Positions 23,970 through 33,874 of a stretch of 64,000 bases of DNA are shown here, piece after piece. Position numbers and translations under genes: made by a program. The notes under the pieces are model-generated. The model did not search any database. It worked only from the letters and a program-made list of their open reading frames with translations, and was not told where the DNA came from. Positions within the stretch are counted from its first letter, which is position 1, and each line of letters opens with the position of its first letter. Source of the stretch: Simmondsia chinensis (Eukaryota > Streptophyta > Magnoliopsida > Caryophyllales > Simmondsiaceae); the NCBI GenBank assembly GCA_018398585.1, contig JAGTTD010000019.1, positions 4,749,702 to 4,813,701 of the forward strand. Reading direction: 5' to 3'.

Positions 23970-24266
23970 TTTATTATAAATTGGTATTCTCACTTCCAAA
24001 CTACCAATGTGGGATTCCCATTTTTCTCATATTCTTTGGCTTGTATCAAACCAACACACTCCACAACTATCGTACTGAGCTGTTTCACTCTACTCTAGGT
24101 AACCCTCTCATAGTTAGCCCTTTCCAAAACTATGGCTTGCCATATATGGCTTGTCAAGCACGGCCTGTCCCATATCAGACCGAGCACGACTCCAAGGTGG
24201 GGTCCATCCGATACCAAACCGAGCTCCTTAGAATCGATCCAAGGATCGACGGCCCTGATACTAAAA
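23970..24266 (-). mobile_element. TRIM-A remnant: one LTR end plus interior
   Basis: The segment keeps the TRIM-A landmarks in order: aatgtgggattcccattttt, ggcttgtatcaa, ctctactctaggtaaccctctc, gaccgagcacgactcc, gagctccttagaatcgatcc and the primer-site complement ggccctgatacta. The second LTR is missing at this place. Confidence 0.75.
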
Positions 24267-24607
24267 TGATCGGACTTCTTGAAGGAGATACAAATTGAGA
24301 AAGAAGAAGTAGAGTTTAGAAGAAGAAGAAGGATAACAGCAGGAGAGAAGAGAGGAAAGAAGAGGGAAAGCTTGGAGATGGCGGTAAATTATTATACAAA
24401 GATATTGGTGCATCTAGTGTATACTTTGGATCCTAACACATTGCTGGCTGAGCGGAGGAGATGGCGGCGCGATGTGAAAGATTGACGGTGGCGTAGTCTC
24501 ATTCTCCAGTGAGGCGCGGCTCCATCGGTGGACATCCTCTGCGGTCATGGTCCTTTCACATCACCATCAACCTCTTCACTGTTGTTGGGGTCCCGGTGGT
24601 CGATTGT

Positions 24608-25127
24608 TATATACCAAAGGAGGAGGTTCCATCCCAAAACTAATCGGTAATTAATGAAGTGGTTTCTTAGGCATATAAAGTGGTATTCTCTCTTTGACCC
24701 GAGGTGGGCTCGGGTTATGACTTAGAAAGAATTAAGAGAATTAGAGTTTGAGGAAGGGAAGAATTAGAAAGAGATGAGGAAGAGAAGTTAAGGGAATTGA
24801 GTATTGTATTAACATTTGAATGAGGATTACAAGTGTGAGATCATGTACTTGTAATAGCTTAAGCCTAGAAAATATCTAGCTAATGCACTAACTAATGGTT
24901 AACAACTCAATACAAACATACAACTCATCTAACCAATATAACAATTCAGTCTAACTACATCTACTAATACAAGAATATGTCTAACGAACTAATAACTATC
25001 ATTTCCTCCAATACTAACTACTTAATACTAATACTAATGTCTTTATACTACTTATCCTACTTATTACAAACATGACACCCACCGATACAGAATTCCACTT
25101 TGCTCCTTTTTTTGACTTGTATCATCG
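24608..25127 (-). mobile_element. TRIM-A LTR split by a younger insertion
   Basis: The left part (24608 to about 24698) reads aggaggttccatcccaaaac and aagtggtattctc. The right part (from about 25077) reads acccaccgatacagaattcc and gacttgtatca. Together they make one TRIM-A LTR. The roughly 380 bp between them begins ccgaggtgggctcggg and ends attacaaacatgac; I do not recognise its family. Confidence 0.65.
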
Positions 25128-25440
25128 ACATCCTCGTTGTTCGTGTCCTTCTCTTCGCTGCCGGAGGTAGTGGTTGTTACCGATGGTTTTAGGCTTGCAC
25201 TAATTTTCAGTAATTTCACGGGCAATTATCAAATTATTTATCTATTTAATTTTTTGAAAGAGGATCGATCCTCTTTCACTAAATTTCCAATACCTACAAG
25301 GCCTTTTTGAGCTTTTTCCTTAAATTAAAATGTAAATAACCCTTAATATTAACTTTTAATGAGCTCTTACGTAACTTACTTATTAACATGGTGAAAATTT
25401 TCATTACCTTTGACTGATTGCAGCACAAATAAACATTTAT

Positions 25441-25702
25441 TGTTAGAGTATAAAACTAATCTTAGGTCTTCACCTATGATTTTTTGACAAGGCATCAGAG
25501 CCACCAAAAGATCACGGGTTCGAAACTCAATGGTGCCCGCTTTCAACATTAATATAATTTAAGAAGGAGATGTGAGGAAAGCCGGTGCAAGATCCACGTT
25601 TCAAGCCCAATAGACATTTGCTTGAGGGGGTATGTTAGAGTATAAAACTAATATTGGACCTTCACCTATCAACTTAAGCTTTTTGGAAAAGTTGGTTTCT
25701 TG
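25441..25702 (+). mobile_element. TRIM-B miniature LTR element
   Basis: Direct repeats TGTTAGAGTATAAAACTAAT start at 25441 and 25633. The first LTR ends TTTTTGACA and is followed by aggcatcagagcc, a diverged initiator-tRNA primer site. The interior carries gatcacgggttcgaaactc and cacgtttcaagcccaat, as in the intact copy at 33338..33629. The first LTR has an internal deletion (49 bp instead of about 71). Confidence 0.8.
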
Positions 25703-27382
25703 AAATTTACCATAGAAAATTTGCATTTTCTTATTAACTTGTTTATGTCGATTTATAATAGACATGATCTACAACAAAAATGGTCGCTGCAAGTATCTGT
25801 TAGTCACTATTCATCACATGGGAAAATGTTAACTTGCATTTAGTTATGAGATACTGTTGAATGGTTATGATGGATAGAGATCTTATCAAGTTGTTGATGA
25901 CTTTTGTTAGATAGGTTGTTAGTGACTTTTGTTAGACAAGCTGTTAGGCCATTATCAAATTTATAAATACTTATACTACTTGATGTACGACATAACAAAA
26001 ATCATAATCAAGCTTTCAATTTTCTACTATCTCTCCCCTCCTAGTCTCTTCATCTTCTACTTCCTCTCGTATCTCTCTCTTGATGCAGCATGTGAAATGG
26101 GAAATAGGGGTGCGAGAGGATTCAACGACCTTCCCTTTAAATTTTATTAAGAATAAGAATAAAATAACAAAGAGGGGATAGATAACTCATTTCTCACAAC
26201 CCAAAAAATCGAGAATCACAAAACATAACAATGGAATTTTCTCAAAATCAAAAGTCTCTTTCTAAACCCAGCCTAGACCCCTTTATACAGAAGGGGGGTT
26301 ACAATTCAAAATTCAAATTTAAAATTCAAATCAAATAAAAATCATAATAAAATCATATCAAAACCAAAACCAGAAAGAAATTTAAAGTTAAGTTGGATTC
26401 AAATCCCGTAGATCTCGCCCTGAATCTCACGTATGAGCTCAGCCGCATCCTAGTGCTGCCAATCCTTCGTGACGCCAAGACACTGCCAAACTTGACGGGT
26501 ATTGTTCTTCTTTAGCCTAGCCGCCAATCACGGACGCGGACCTGCTTTTCTTGTCCAACCTTGGCGTCCTCTTCACGCCTATTTTCAACTTTAGCGCCCT
26601 GCTCATCATGACCTGCCAAGGAGTAATTGGCAGCTGCATCATCTTTAATCTTTGTCTCCTATTATATTCTTCCCTTAGCTAAATCTAAATACAATCTAAA
26701 TTGATTGTATCATTGTCTAGTACGACAATCCCAATACAACTATTTTGGAACACATTGCTTTTGCACCGTAAAAGCCCTTTGTGGCTAATTATTGCAGCCA
26801 TTTTCTAGGGCATATTTTGATACGTCCCACATCGGTAGGATATAAAATAAATACCACTATATATGCCTAGGAAGCTACTACATTTATTGTCAATTGATTT
26901 TGAGATGGAACTATTCGGGTTCCTGTGTGGAGCTTGGTTAGTGTTTCTTTATATGTGCCTATATAAACCCTGTTTATATCTTTCGTTGTATTTTAATTGT
27001 TGTATTTTTTTAATAGAAACCTCCTTTGGTGCATATCATATTTCAACCATTTAGATAGAATGTAAAATTTAGTTTCCTTATCGAAAATTTATAGGGTTCA
27101 AATTCCCATCCCCACTTCTCACGAAATGGAAAAAGAAAGATACTGAGGAAAGAAACGGATATCCCATAGTGTGAATTTAGTCATTTGATCAAATTCAAAT
27201 TAAGTTATTGATATAATTTTAACAGCACAATTACGTTAGATGCAAGTAATCCACTATAAATCCACCCATTGACTCAATTGAACACAACCTATGGTTGAAG
27301 CATTAAAGATTTTATTAAAAACTTAACATAAATTTTTACTATAATAATCAAATTGATATAATATTAATTGCACATGAACTAA
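25703..27382. other. Spacer with an LTR-like stretch and a reversed TRIM-A LTR
   Basis: About 26150-26700 looks like retrotransposon LTR/UTR sequence (acccctttatacagaaggggggttaca) but has no identifiable partner. About 26818-26930 is a TRIM-A LTR in the opposite orientation (gtcccacatcggtaggatat, then attgattttgagatggaac). No protein gene is visible. Confidence 0.45.
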
Positions 27383-28101
27383 GGCTCCATTTGTTTAGGG
27401 GAAAAACCACATTTTTCGTTGTTTGGCGCAAGATTGGTAAAGGAAAACCTTTTCCTTCAAATGGGGAAAAATGACTTCTCTTTTAAAAGAAGGGAAGTCA
27501 TCATTCCGAGCGATCTAGAAATATGATTCGGACAATATATATATATAAGTATTCTCATTAGATTTTTTTCTAAAAAATGCTAATACGGCATATGATTTCG
27601 GCCATATTTAGGTAGTTTTTACATCAATATACGATGAACTTTTTATCGTAATTTGCTAAAAATATTGATATAACTTGTAACTATTATCATAATTATGTAT
27701 TATATTAACACTTTTATATTTGGTCAGATTCTTACAAAAATTCGTCAAATTTTGATGTATGGTACCCGAGTGATAAAATATTCAACTTCGGGGTACGCCA
27801 TTATATACATTCAAATATCAGGATATGTAATAAATGTTCAAACCTCAAGGTATCTTAGTAATAACTTTACAACTCCACAGAGTCTAAATAATTTCAAATA
27901 TATTGTATTACTATTTATATTGTTCTATAATTAGGAATAAGACGATTGGTAAAAGATGATTCCTTTAAAACAAGCAAGGAATATCAAAATGTGAAAACAT
28001 ATTTTCCGTTGAAACAAACAACGGAAAACCTCAACGGGAATAGCATTTTTCATAGAAAACCTTTCCGTGGGAAATTTACTTCCGTTGAAACAAACGGAGC
28101 C
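27383..28101. mobile_element. Tourist-like (PIF/Harbinger) non-autonomous element
   Basis: Terminal inverted repeats GGCTCCATTTGTTT and AAACAAACGGAGCC (13 of 14 match) are flanked by TAA on both sides (27380..27382 and 28102..28104), the 3-bp target site of PIF/Harbinger elements. The subterminal ends contain ggaaaacctttycc-type words on both sides. No transposase is encoded. Confidence 0.8.
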
Positions 28102-28224
28102 TAAATTAACATGATTAAAAATATAAATGCTAAACTAACAAATAAAAAAAAAACTAAGAGTTTTAAGATAAATAACCCAATAATTTTATTATAAATATAA
28201 ACCTTGTAATGTTAAATTGATGAA

Positions 28225-28454
28225 TGTGCCATTGAATCGGCTCAAAAGGCTTGGCTCGCTTTGAGCTAAAGCCGAGCTGAGCCGACTCATTTAGCTTATT
28301 GAGCTGAGCTCGAGCCTAGTACATCTGTAGCTCCTATGTTCACGAGCCTAAATGAGCCTTTATTAATATAATATATTTGCTTAAATATGCCCAATGAAAG
28401 CAAATTTGAGCCTAAATAAGCGAAGCCCGAGCATAAACGAGACCGACCGAGCCT
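28225..28454. mobile_element. GAGCC-rich hAT-like fragment abutting the dead receptor copy
   Basis: It matches the internal order of 31437..31785 (ttgagctaaagccgagctgagcc, then ttaatataatatatttgcttaaatatgcc, then gagcctaaat) and stops at about 28454, where similarity to the receptor gene begins. It therefore marks the breakpoint where the paralogue lost its membrane and kinase parts. Confidence 0.65.
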
Positions 28455-29425
28455 ACAATTACAAACCAATCACCGAATCCTTGTTTTCTGTCTTTCTTTC
28501 ACGCACAGTAGCATTAACAGGAGGCTGGTTCAGTTGAGGAAGTCTAGTCACAGGTACAAAGACTGTATCCAAGGGCTGAACTTTATTCCCATTAACACCA
28601 ATTATATCTTGTGGGGTCACCCCAAACTTTGAGGCAACTGAACTCAAGCTATGGGAAGCCTGAAAAACATTAGAAACCAAGAACTTGACACCATTTCCTA
28701 TTCTTGTTAGGACACTTACAAAAGACGGGAAAATAAGGGTCACTCCCAACGGTCAAATTCGCAGGCTTAACAGTAGGATTTACAACCTCCACAAATTGAT
28801 AAGTGGTCAAATTCTCAAAGTGATTGGTAGAAACATAGTAAAGAGTGTCATCTGGTTTGATTGTATAGGTGATATTTGAAAAAGATAGAGCCTTTAAGGT
28901 CTGATTTTGAACTGGGTGACACCCACATGAGATAGGCACAAAAAGGGGTTGATTTGGGAGGAGAGGGGAAGCAGGAGAGGAGATGTTGCTGGATTTGGAG
29001 ATCATGGGGGGGTTGACATGGAAGAGATCACTGTTGAAGACTCCACATGTGAGTCTTGTGGAATCCCACGTCGGCGTTGAGAGAAAGAAGAGATCACCTT
29101 ATAAGCCTAGTGGGTTACTCCACCTATAGCCAATTGGTTTTAGGATAGAACCCCACTTGGGCTTATATGCGGATCTCATGTGTTCCAACTCGGTGGGTTG
29201 GGCCTAAAGGCCCAGTGAAATTTGACAGTCACCAACCGACGCAAGGTCAAGGAAATCAGGCGCCTGGGCGCGGTAGTAGACGTATGTTTGACACGGGTAC
29301 GCGGTGGTGGGAGCCCTGGCATTGCAGGTGTAGCCTGGGGTGCTGGGCTGCGCCATAGAGATGTGAAGATAGCAGAGGAAAAGGAGGGAGATGATGGAAG
29401 AGAAATGGAGGGATTTTGGGTTCAT
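28455..29425 (-). pseudogene. Truncated paralogue of the LysM receptor gene
   Basis: On the minus strand it repeats the first exon of the gene at 1628..5751: signal peptide (MNPKSLHFSS at 29425), LysM1 up to LASVGD, and LysM2-3 with the CGC and CKC pairs, ending at KDSVIGL just before the membrane helix. There are three lesions. A 196-bp solo LTR lies within LysM1 coding sequence (29032..29227). A net loss of about 5 bp near 28698 relative to the intact copy shifts the frame after CKCPNK. Everything from the membrane helix onward is gone, with an hAT-like fragment at the break. The upstream region including the TATA area is also conserved, so genomic DNA was duplicated, in the same orientation and about 23 kb away. 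Confidence 0.93.
29032..29227 (-). mobile_element. Solo LTR in the receptor pseudogene
   Basis: A TG...CA unit runs from TGTTGAAGACTCC to AAATTTGACA. It is flanked by ATCAC (29027..29031) and GTCAC (29228..29232), a 5-bp target-site duplication with one mismatch; the intact gene reads ggtcacc there. Inside, on the plus strand, are aatcccacgtcggcg and ccaattggttttaggat, which mirror the TRIM-A LTRs, so it belongs to a related miniature LTR group. The LTR-internal order puts it in the opposite orientation to the 18726 copy, so the strand is tentative. Confidence 0.85.
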
Positions 29426-29540
29426 TTTTGTGTTGTTTTGGTTGTGTTTTTCTTGTTGGTTTTGAAGGTGACTTAAGTGAGGTTCACGATGATCGAATGA
29501 AATATTTGAAGTCTTTTTGAGTGAGAATTCATGGTTGGGT

Positions 29541-29548
29541 TTTATAAA
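29541..29548 (-). promoter_or_regulatory. TATA box relic of the duplicated receptor promoter
   Basis: The minus strand reads CATTTATAAAACCC, at nearly the same distance from its ATG as the TATA box of the intact gene. Flanking words (gagaattca, aaggcggcta) are shared with the intact promoter. Confidence 0.5.
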
Positions 29549-29689
29549 TGGGGAAAGGGGAAAGAAAATGGGGTTTTCAAGGCGGCTATAAGAAACTAAG
29601 GGTTATAGTCATCTTGTTTTGAGAGAAAACCGTGACGTATAATGAATAATAGATATATATTTTTATAAAGTTACTTCGTGACTGATGTA

Positions 29690-30400
29690 AGATAAGTTGG
29701 TAAAGAGTTTTTTTAGTAATTAGATGCTACAAATTTAAACAGAATTTTTGCAATTTTGTATTTTTAGTTTATTTTTATAATTTTGTATTTTAGGATATTT
29801 TTATAATTTTACGTTTTAGGGTTTCTTGTTGCCTATAAATACTAGCTATAACTGTTGTATGGCTGATTCATCAATGTAAAACTATTAAACCCTAGTTATT
29901 TTCTTTCTTTCGGTGGATTCCAAGTTTTTCTTCAAATTTGATGTGCTTGATTTAAATTTTTTTACATTTCCATTTAGCATCAGTAACGTAGGGTGAGTAA
30001 TCGAAGAGTTTTTAGAGCAATCGAACCGGTAGAAACTCAAACGGGTGGGGCGAAAACATTAATCTTCACAGTAAATTCAAAATGGCCATAACTTTTGACC
30101 TGTAAGAAATTACGGGGTTCGTAACCTATCAAATCAAGGCTTTCGGACCGATTATGCAAACTCAGCTGCTATACTGTTGGCCCCGCTTATTTTCCCCAAA
30201 TTCAGCCTCCAAACATGTTGTGGGCCACTTGTATGTTTTGCGGATAATTTAGTGGCATTTTTATAATTTTATATTTTATGGGCATTTTTATAATTTTATA
30301 TTTTAGAATTTTCTTTGTTTTGCCTCTAAATAGTTGCAATAGGTGGTTGTATTTCATTCTCCAAAAAAAAAAAGCAATTCCTTGAGGAACGGGGTAGAAA
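29690..30400 (+). mobile_element. Pair of LTR-like fragments around a short interior
   Basis: About 29740-29960 and 30240-30390 share the words atttttataattttatattttagg and a cctataaatacta / cctctaaatagtt promoter-like core, followed by gtattgyattcat-type ends. The roughly 270 bp between them has no coding signature. This looks like a short non-autonomous LTR element, but neither end is sharp. Confidence 0.5.
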
Positions 30401-31436
30401 AGCGGTCACCGGTGAAGAATTTGGTTTTAATTTCAATATTATAAGTAATGTTATTGTTATGGTAAAAATTATTATTATTGTAATAAAATTATAGTTTTTA
30501 AGACAAATTTGTGGCTCCTATTGTTTTTAAATCACATCATAGCTCTGTCAATAATAATTTTTGCCCTAACAATAACAACTTCTATCAATATTATTATAAA
30601 AAATTTAATGCATAGAGAATCATAATACATAGTTTAAATAAATAATTTTTTAAAGTTTGACTATTTGTCACTTATATATTTTTGACATTTTACCATGACT
30701 CTGTCGTGGCCAGAGCCTCTATAAGGCATTGTGTTGTTTTTGTTGTATATTTTGATATTTTAATACATAAAATGAGATACCATGTTCAAATATTCTATTG
30801 TCTACTACCCCATATTGGGATATGGTGTATGTTTGTCATAATACGGCCATTTGTTATCAAAAAAGGCTAAATGAGTCATGTAAGTGTGTAAGTGAAAATT
30901 TAGTAGATTGCTATAGACATTCACCGAACGCATATGGAAGCTACTTATGTATTGATGAAAGTCCTAGCATAGCAACATTTCCAACAAAGACATCAACGGA
31001 TCCGATGGAATATACCTATACAATATTGTAATCATGTCTTATATGTCAATATTTTCTAACGAAAGTCCACTGATTTCGATAGAGGATATTTATTCGATAA
31101 AATTTTTAACTTCATAATAAGTGAGTTAGATTTTTAAACTGTAAGGTACCTCGTTATAATATGAAAATATTAGGGAATCTAGTTAATAAAAGAACAAATT
31201 ATTGGGTATATTTTTTATTGTCTCAAAATTAGTATGTGTAAATTTGGAAACGAAGACAAAAGAGGAAAAGGAAAAATGAAAAAAAAGCCGAAAAATAAAG
31301 AAAAGGAAAGGAAATTTTACCAAAAACACAAATATGTTTTTTCGATGACATTTTGGTTATGATTCCTAACTAAAATGTTTGAAATTTGCTTTTTGATTTG
31401 GGTTTAGGCTTTTTTTTATAAACAAATGAGTCTGAG
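30401..31436. other. Spacer without recognised features
   Basis: AT-rich sequence with no domain-bearing ORF and no clear repeat ends. Confidence 0.4.
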
Positions 31437-31785
31437 GGAAGCACATAAAGCTCGGAAAGCTCCTCATTTTGAGCTGGAGCCAAGTCGAGCTGGCTCGTTT
31501 AGCTTATTGAGTCGAGCACAAGCCTAGTAAAGCTCGAGTTTGTAGGCTTGCAAGGCTAAACGAGACTTTTTTAATATAACATATTTGCTTAAATATACTC
31601 AATGAAGGCAACTTTGAGCCTAAATGAGCCGAGTCCTAGTTTAAACGAGCCCAACCAAACCTAGGTTGAGCTTAAATGAGTCAAAATATTGCAAGTTTAA
31701 TTCGAAACTCGCCAAACTTAGATCGAACTGAGCCAAACCCGAGCTTTTAACGAGCTGAGGCTCGGCTCAGAAACACCCCTTGATA
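31437..31785. mobile_element. GAGCC-rich hAT-like element
   Basis: It has the same internal order as 1021..1432 and 28225..28454, including ttaatataacatatttgcttaaatatactc, and ends agaaacacccctt, the typical right end. It is non-coding. Confidence 0.65.
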
Positions 31786-32555
31786 GACTAGCTATGCGCT
31801 GGTGTGGTAAAAAATGAATGTTAGGGTACGGGTCCCGGATCGAGGAACGTATTCTACTTGCCCAACTATTTTTCAACTTCCACCTTATTCTATTGCAAAT
31901 ATCTTTTAGGAAAAAAAAATATATATATTTGCTTGATGTCAAAAGTTGGATACACTATTTACTAGTAATATTACATATTATCAAGTTGTTAGAATATTGA
32001 AAATTATGTGGATGTGCATTAGTGTAACACATGTAAAGCAAATGAAACGCGGCGACATCATTTGTGCTTTCTTGTGGTGACTAAGTCCCCGCTTCCATGT
32101 ACATATATATTTTAGGACGTGCGCATATAATTGTAGAAGTGAGAGGGAATTTAGGTTTCTGATTTCTGGGATAAAAACCTTATCTGACTCTCTAATTATA
32201 TTTGAATTTACATGTTTATTTTTGTTTTGTTAAATGACTTGTGTCCCTAGTTTTATAATATAAAAATATTAGTCTGAAATAGGTGAATAGGGAAATGAAT
32301 TTGCAGTCTCCTATTTCAAAGTCTCTAAACCAGTCAGTCACTTGAGGATGTTTGATGCTGAGGCAACTCTATGACAGTAGCATTACATAAGGTAACATAC
32401 AATTCAATATCTAGTAGACACACTGTACCTAATTTTGATATGTAACAAACTTTATAAAGCATCAATTATTCATATACCTAGTCCAACTCTGCAAATATCA
32501 TGCTCGGTTAGTGGCATTGTCAGTTTAAATTTGTGGGTCGGTTAATAATGGACAT
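31786..32555. other. Spacer without recognised features
   Basis: No gene. About 32350-32520 (tgaggcaactctatgacagtagcattacataagg, then catatacctagtcca) repeats 9257-9400, so the two belong to one dispersed repeat whose ends I cannot place. Confidence 0.45.
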
Positions 32556-32627
32556 TGTCAAAGAACTATCTGTTCTAAAAGTTTAAGCTGATAGGTGAAG
32601 TCCCAGAATTGATTTTATACTCTAACA
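32556..32627 (-). mobile_element. Solo LTR of TRIM-B
   Basis: It runs from TGTCAAAGAAC to ATACTCTAACA, 72 bp, matching either LTR of 33338..33629. Flanks GACAT (32551..32555) and GGCAT (32628..32632) form a 5-bp target-site duplication with one mismatch. Confidence 0.85.
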
Positions 32628-32649
32628 GGCATATTCAGTTATTTTATTT

Positions 32650-33200
32650 AATTATAGGGTGTAATCAAGCTGAGCCGAGAGCACTTTATTGTTTGATCTC
32701 CAGCTTGATAAGACTTATCAAGCTTGAGTTTGAGCCAAGCTTTTATCAAATTTTCGAACCTTTTTTGTGCTCGGTTCCATAACATTTTATTATGATAAAT
32801 ACTCGGCTCGTTAGGCTAATTGATCCGATTCGGGCCCTGAGAACCCTAAGTCAGTGTCATTTACGGTGTCCCAAGCTTTTTCTATTGTATCAATTTAGTC
32901 CTTAGAGTAGAATTTATGTTAAATTGTTTATGACAATTTTAATGGTTAGGCCATACTTTTGGCTAAATTGAGTCAACGGGTGGATTTGTAGTGGACTATT
33001 TGCATCTAAAGTGATTGTGTTATTAAAAATTATGTCAATAATTTAACTTGAAAGTGACCAAATGAATAAATTAATACAATATGAATTGTTGAGGGATTAA
33101 ATTGACACATTTAAGAATACAATGACTAAATTGACGTAACAAAAAAACTATAGGGACCTTTGGTGGATTATTTACTTATAGCTGCTTGTGATTGTTTGGA
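32650..33200. mobile_element. GAGC-rich fragment followed by a fold-back MITE
   Basis: About 32650-32840 is related to 12010-12300 (tgataagrcttatc, then ggttcmataacattttattatgat). About 32880-33190 carries inverted ends (atcaatttagtcctta against gggattaaattgacac). Its core recurs in reverse near 27170-27380 (cccattgactcaattgaac), so it is a dispersed MITE. Confidence 0.55.
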
Positions 33201-33337
33201 TCCCCGCGTTAGAAAGAGATACTAAATAACTTAAAGTGTTAAATGAATGTTGTTTTAAGTTATGAACTTTGTCACTCTCTCTTTGCTCTCTTTGTATCAC
33301 GGTACAGAAAGGTCTAATACAAACAGGCATATAACTA

Positions 33338-33629
33338 TGTCAAAAAACCATTTTTTTCAAAAGCTTAAACTAATTGGTGAAGGTCCAGGAATAGTTTTAT
33401 ACTCTAACATGCCTCCTCACGCGAATGCCTATTGGGCTTGAAATGTGGATATTACACAGGCCCACCTCTTACCTTGTGCTTAAATTGTTTTAGTATTGAA
33501 AGTGAGGGCTGTTGAGATTTGAACTCGTGACCTCTTGGTCAACCTAGCTCTGATACTATGTCAAAGAGCCAACTTTCCCAAAGCTTAAGCTGATGGGTAA
33601 AGGTTCAGGAATAGTTTTATACTCTAACA
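33338..33629 (-). mobile_element. TRIM-B, complete copy with perfect target-site duplication
   Basis: Two LTRs of 72 and 71 bp (33338..33409 and 33559..33629) run from TGTCAAAGAGCC-type to ATACTCTAACA. The sequence tagctctgatacta (33545..33558) next to the right LTR is the complement of an initiator-tRNA primer site, giving minus orientation. AACTA flanks both ends exactly (33333..33337 and 33630..33634). The whole element is 292 bp and has no coding sequence, very small even for a TRIM. Confidence 0.93.
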
Positions 33630-33874
33630 AACTACAATCAAATGAAGTCAAATATAATCCTTCAATATCATGTGATATAAACACCATATAATTACAATCA
33701 TATCAAGATTCTCTGATGAGAACCAGAAATGTAGAAGCATAATTCAAGAAAAGAAGCAAACAGTAGAGATGCATGGTATCCCTCGATCAAAACTCCATCC
33801 AAATGAGAGAAAATGGCACCAAAATAGCCAAGCAATTCAGTGAATCCAAAAGAAGAAAACAAAGCAAGTCAAAA

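Noticed and set aside
28455..29425. Functional secreted LysM decoy receptor
   Set aside because: The solo LTR interrupts LysM1 and the deletion shifts the frame, so no continuous ectodomain can be translated.
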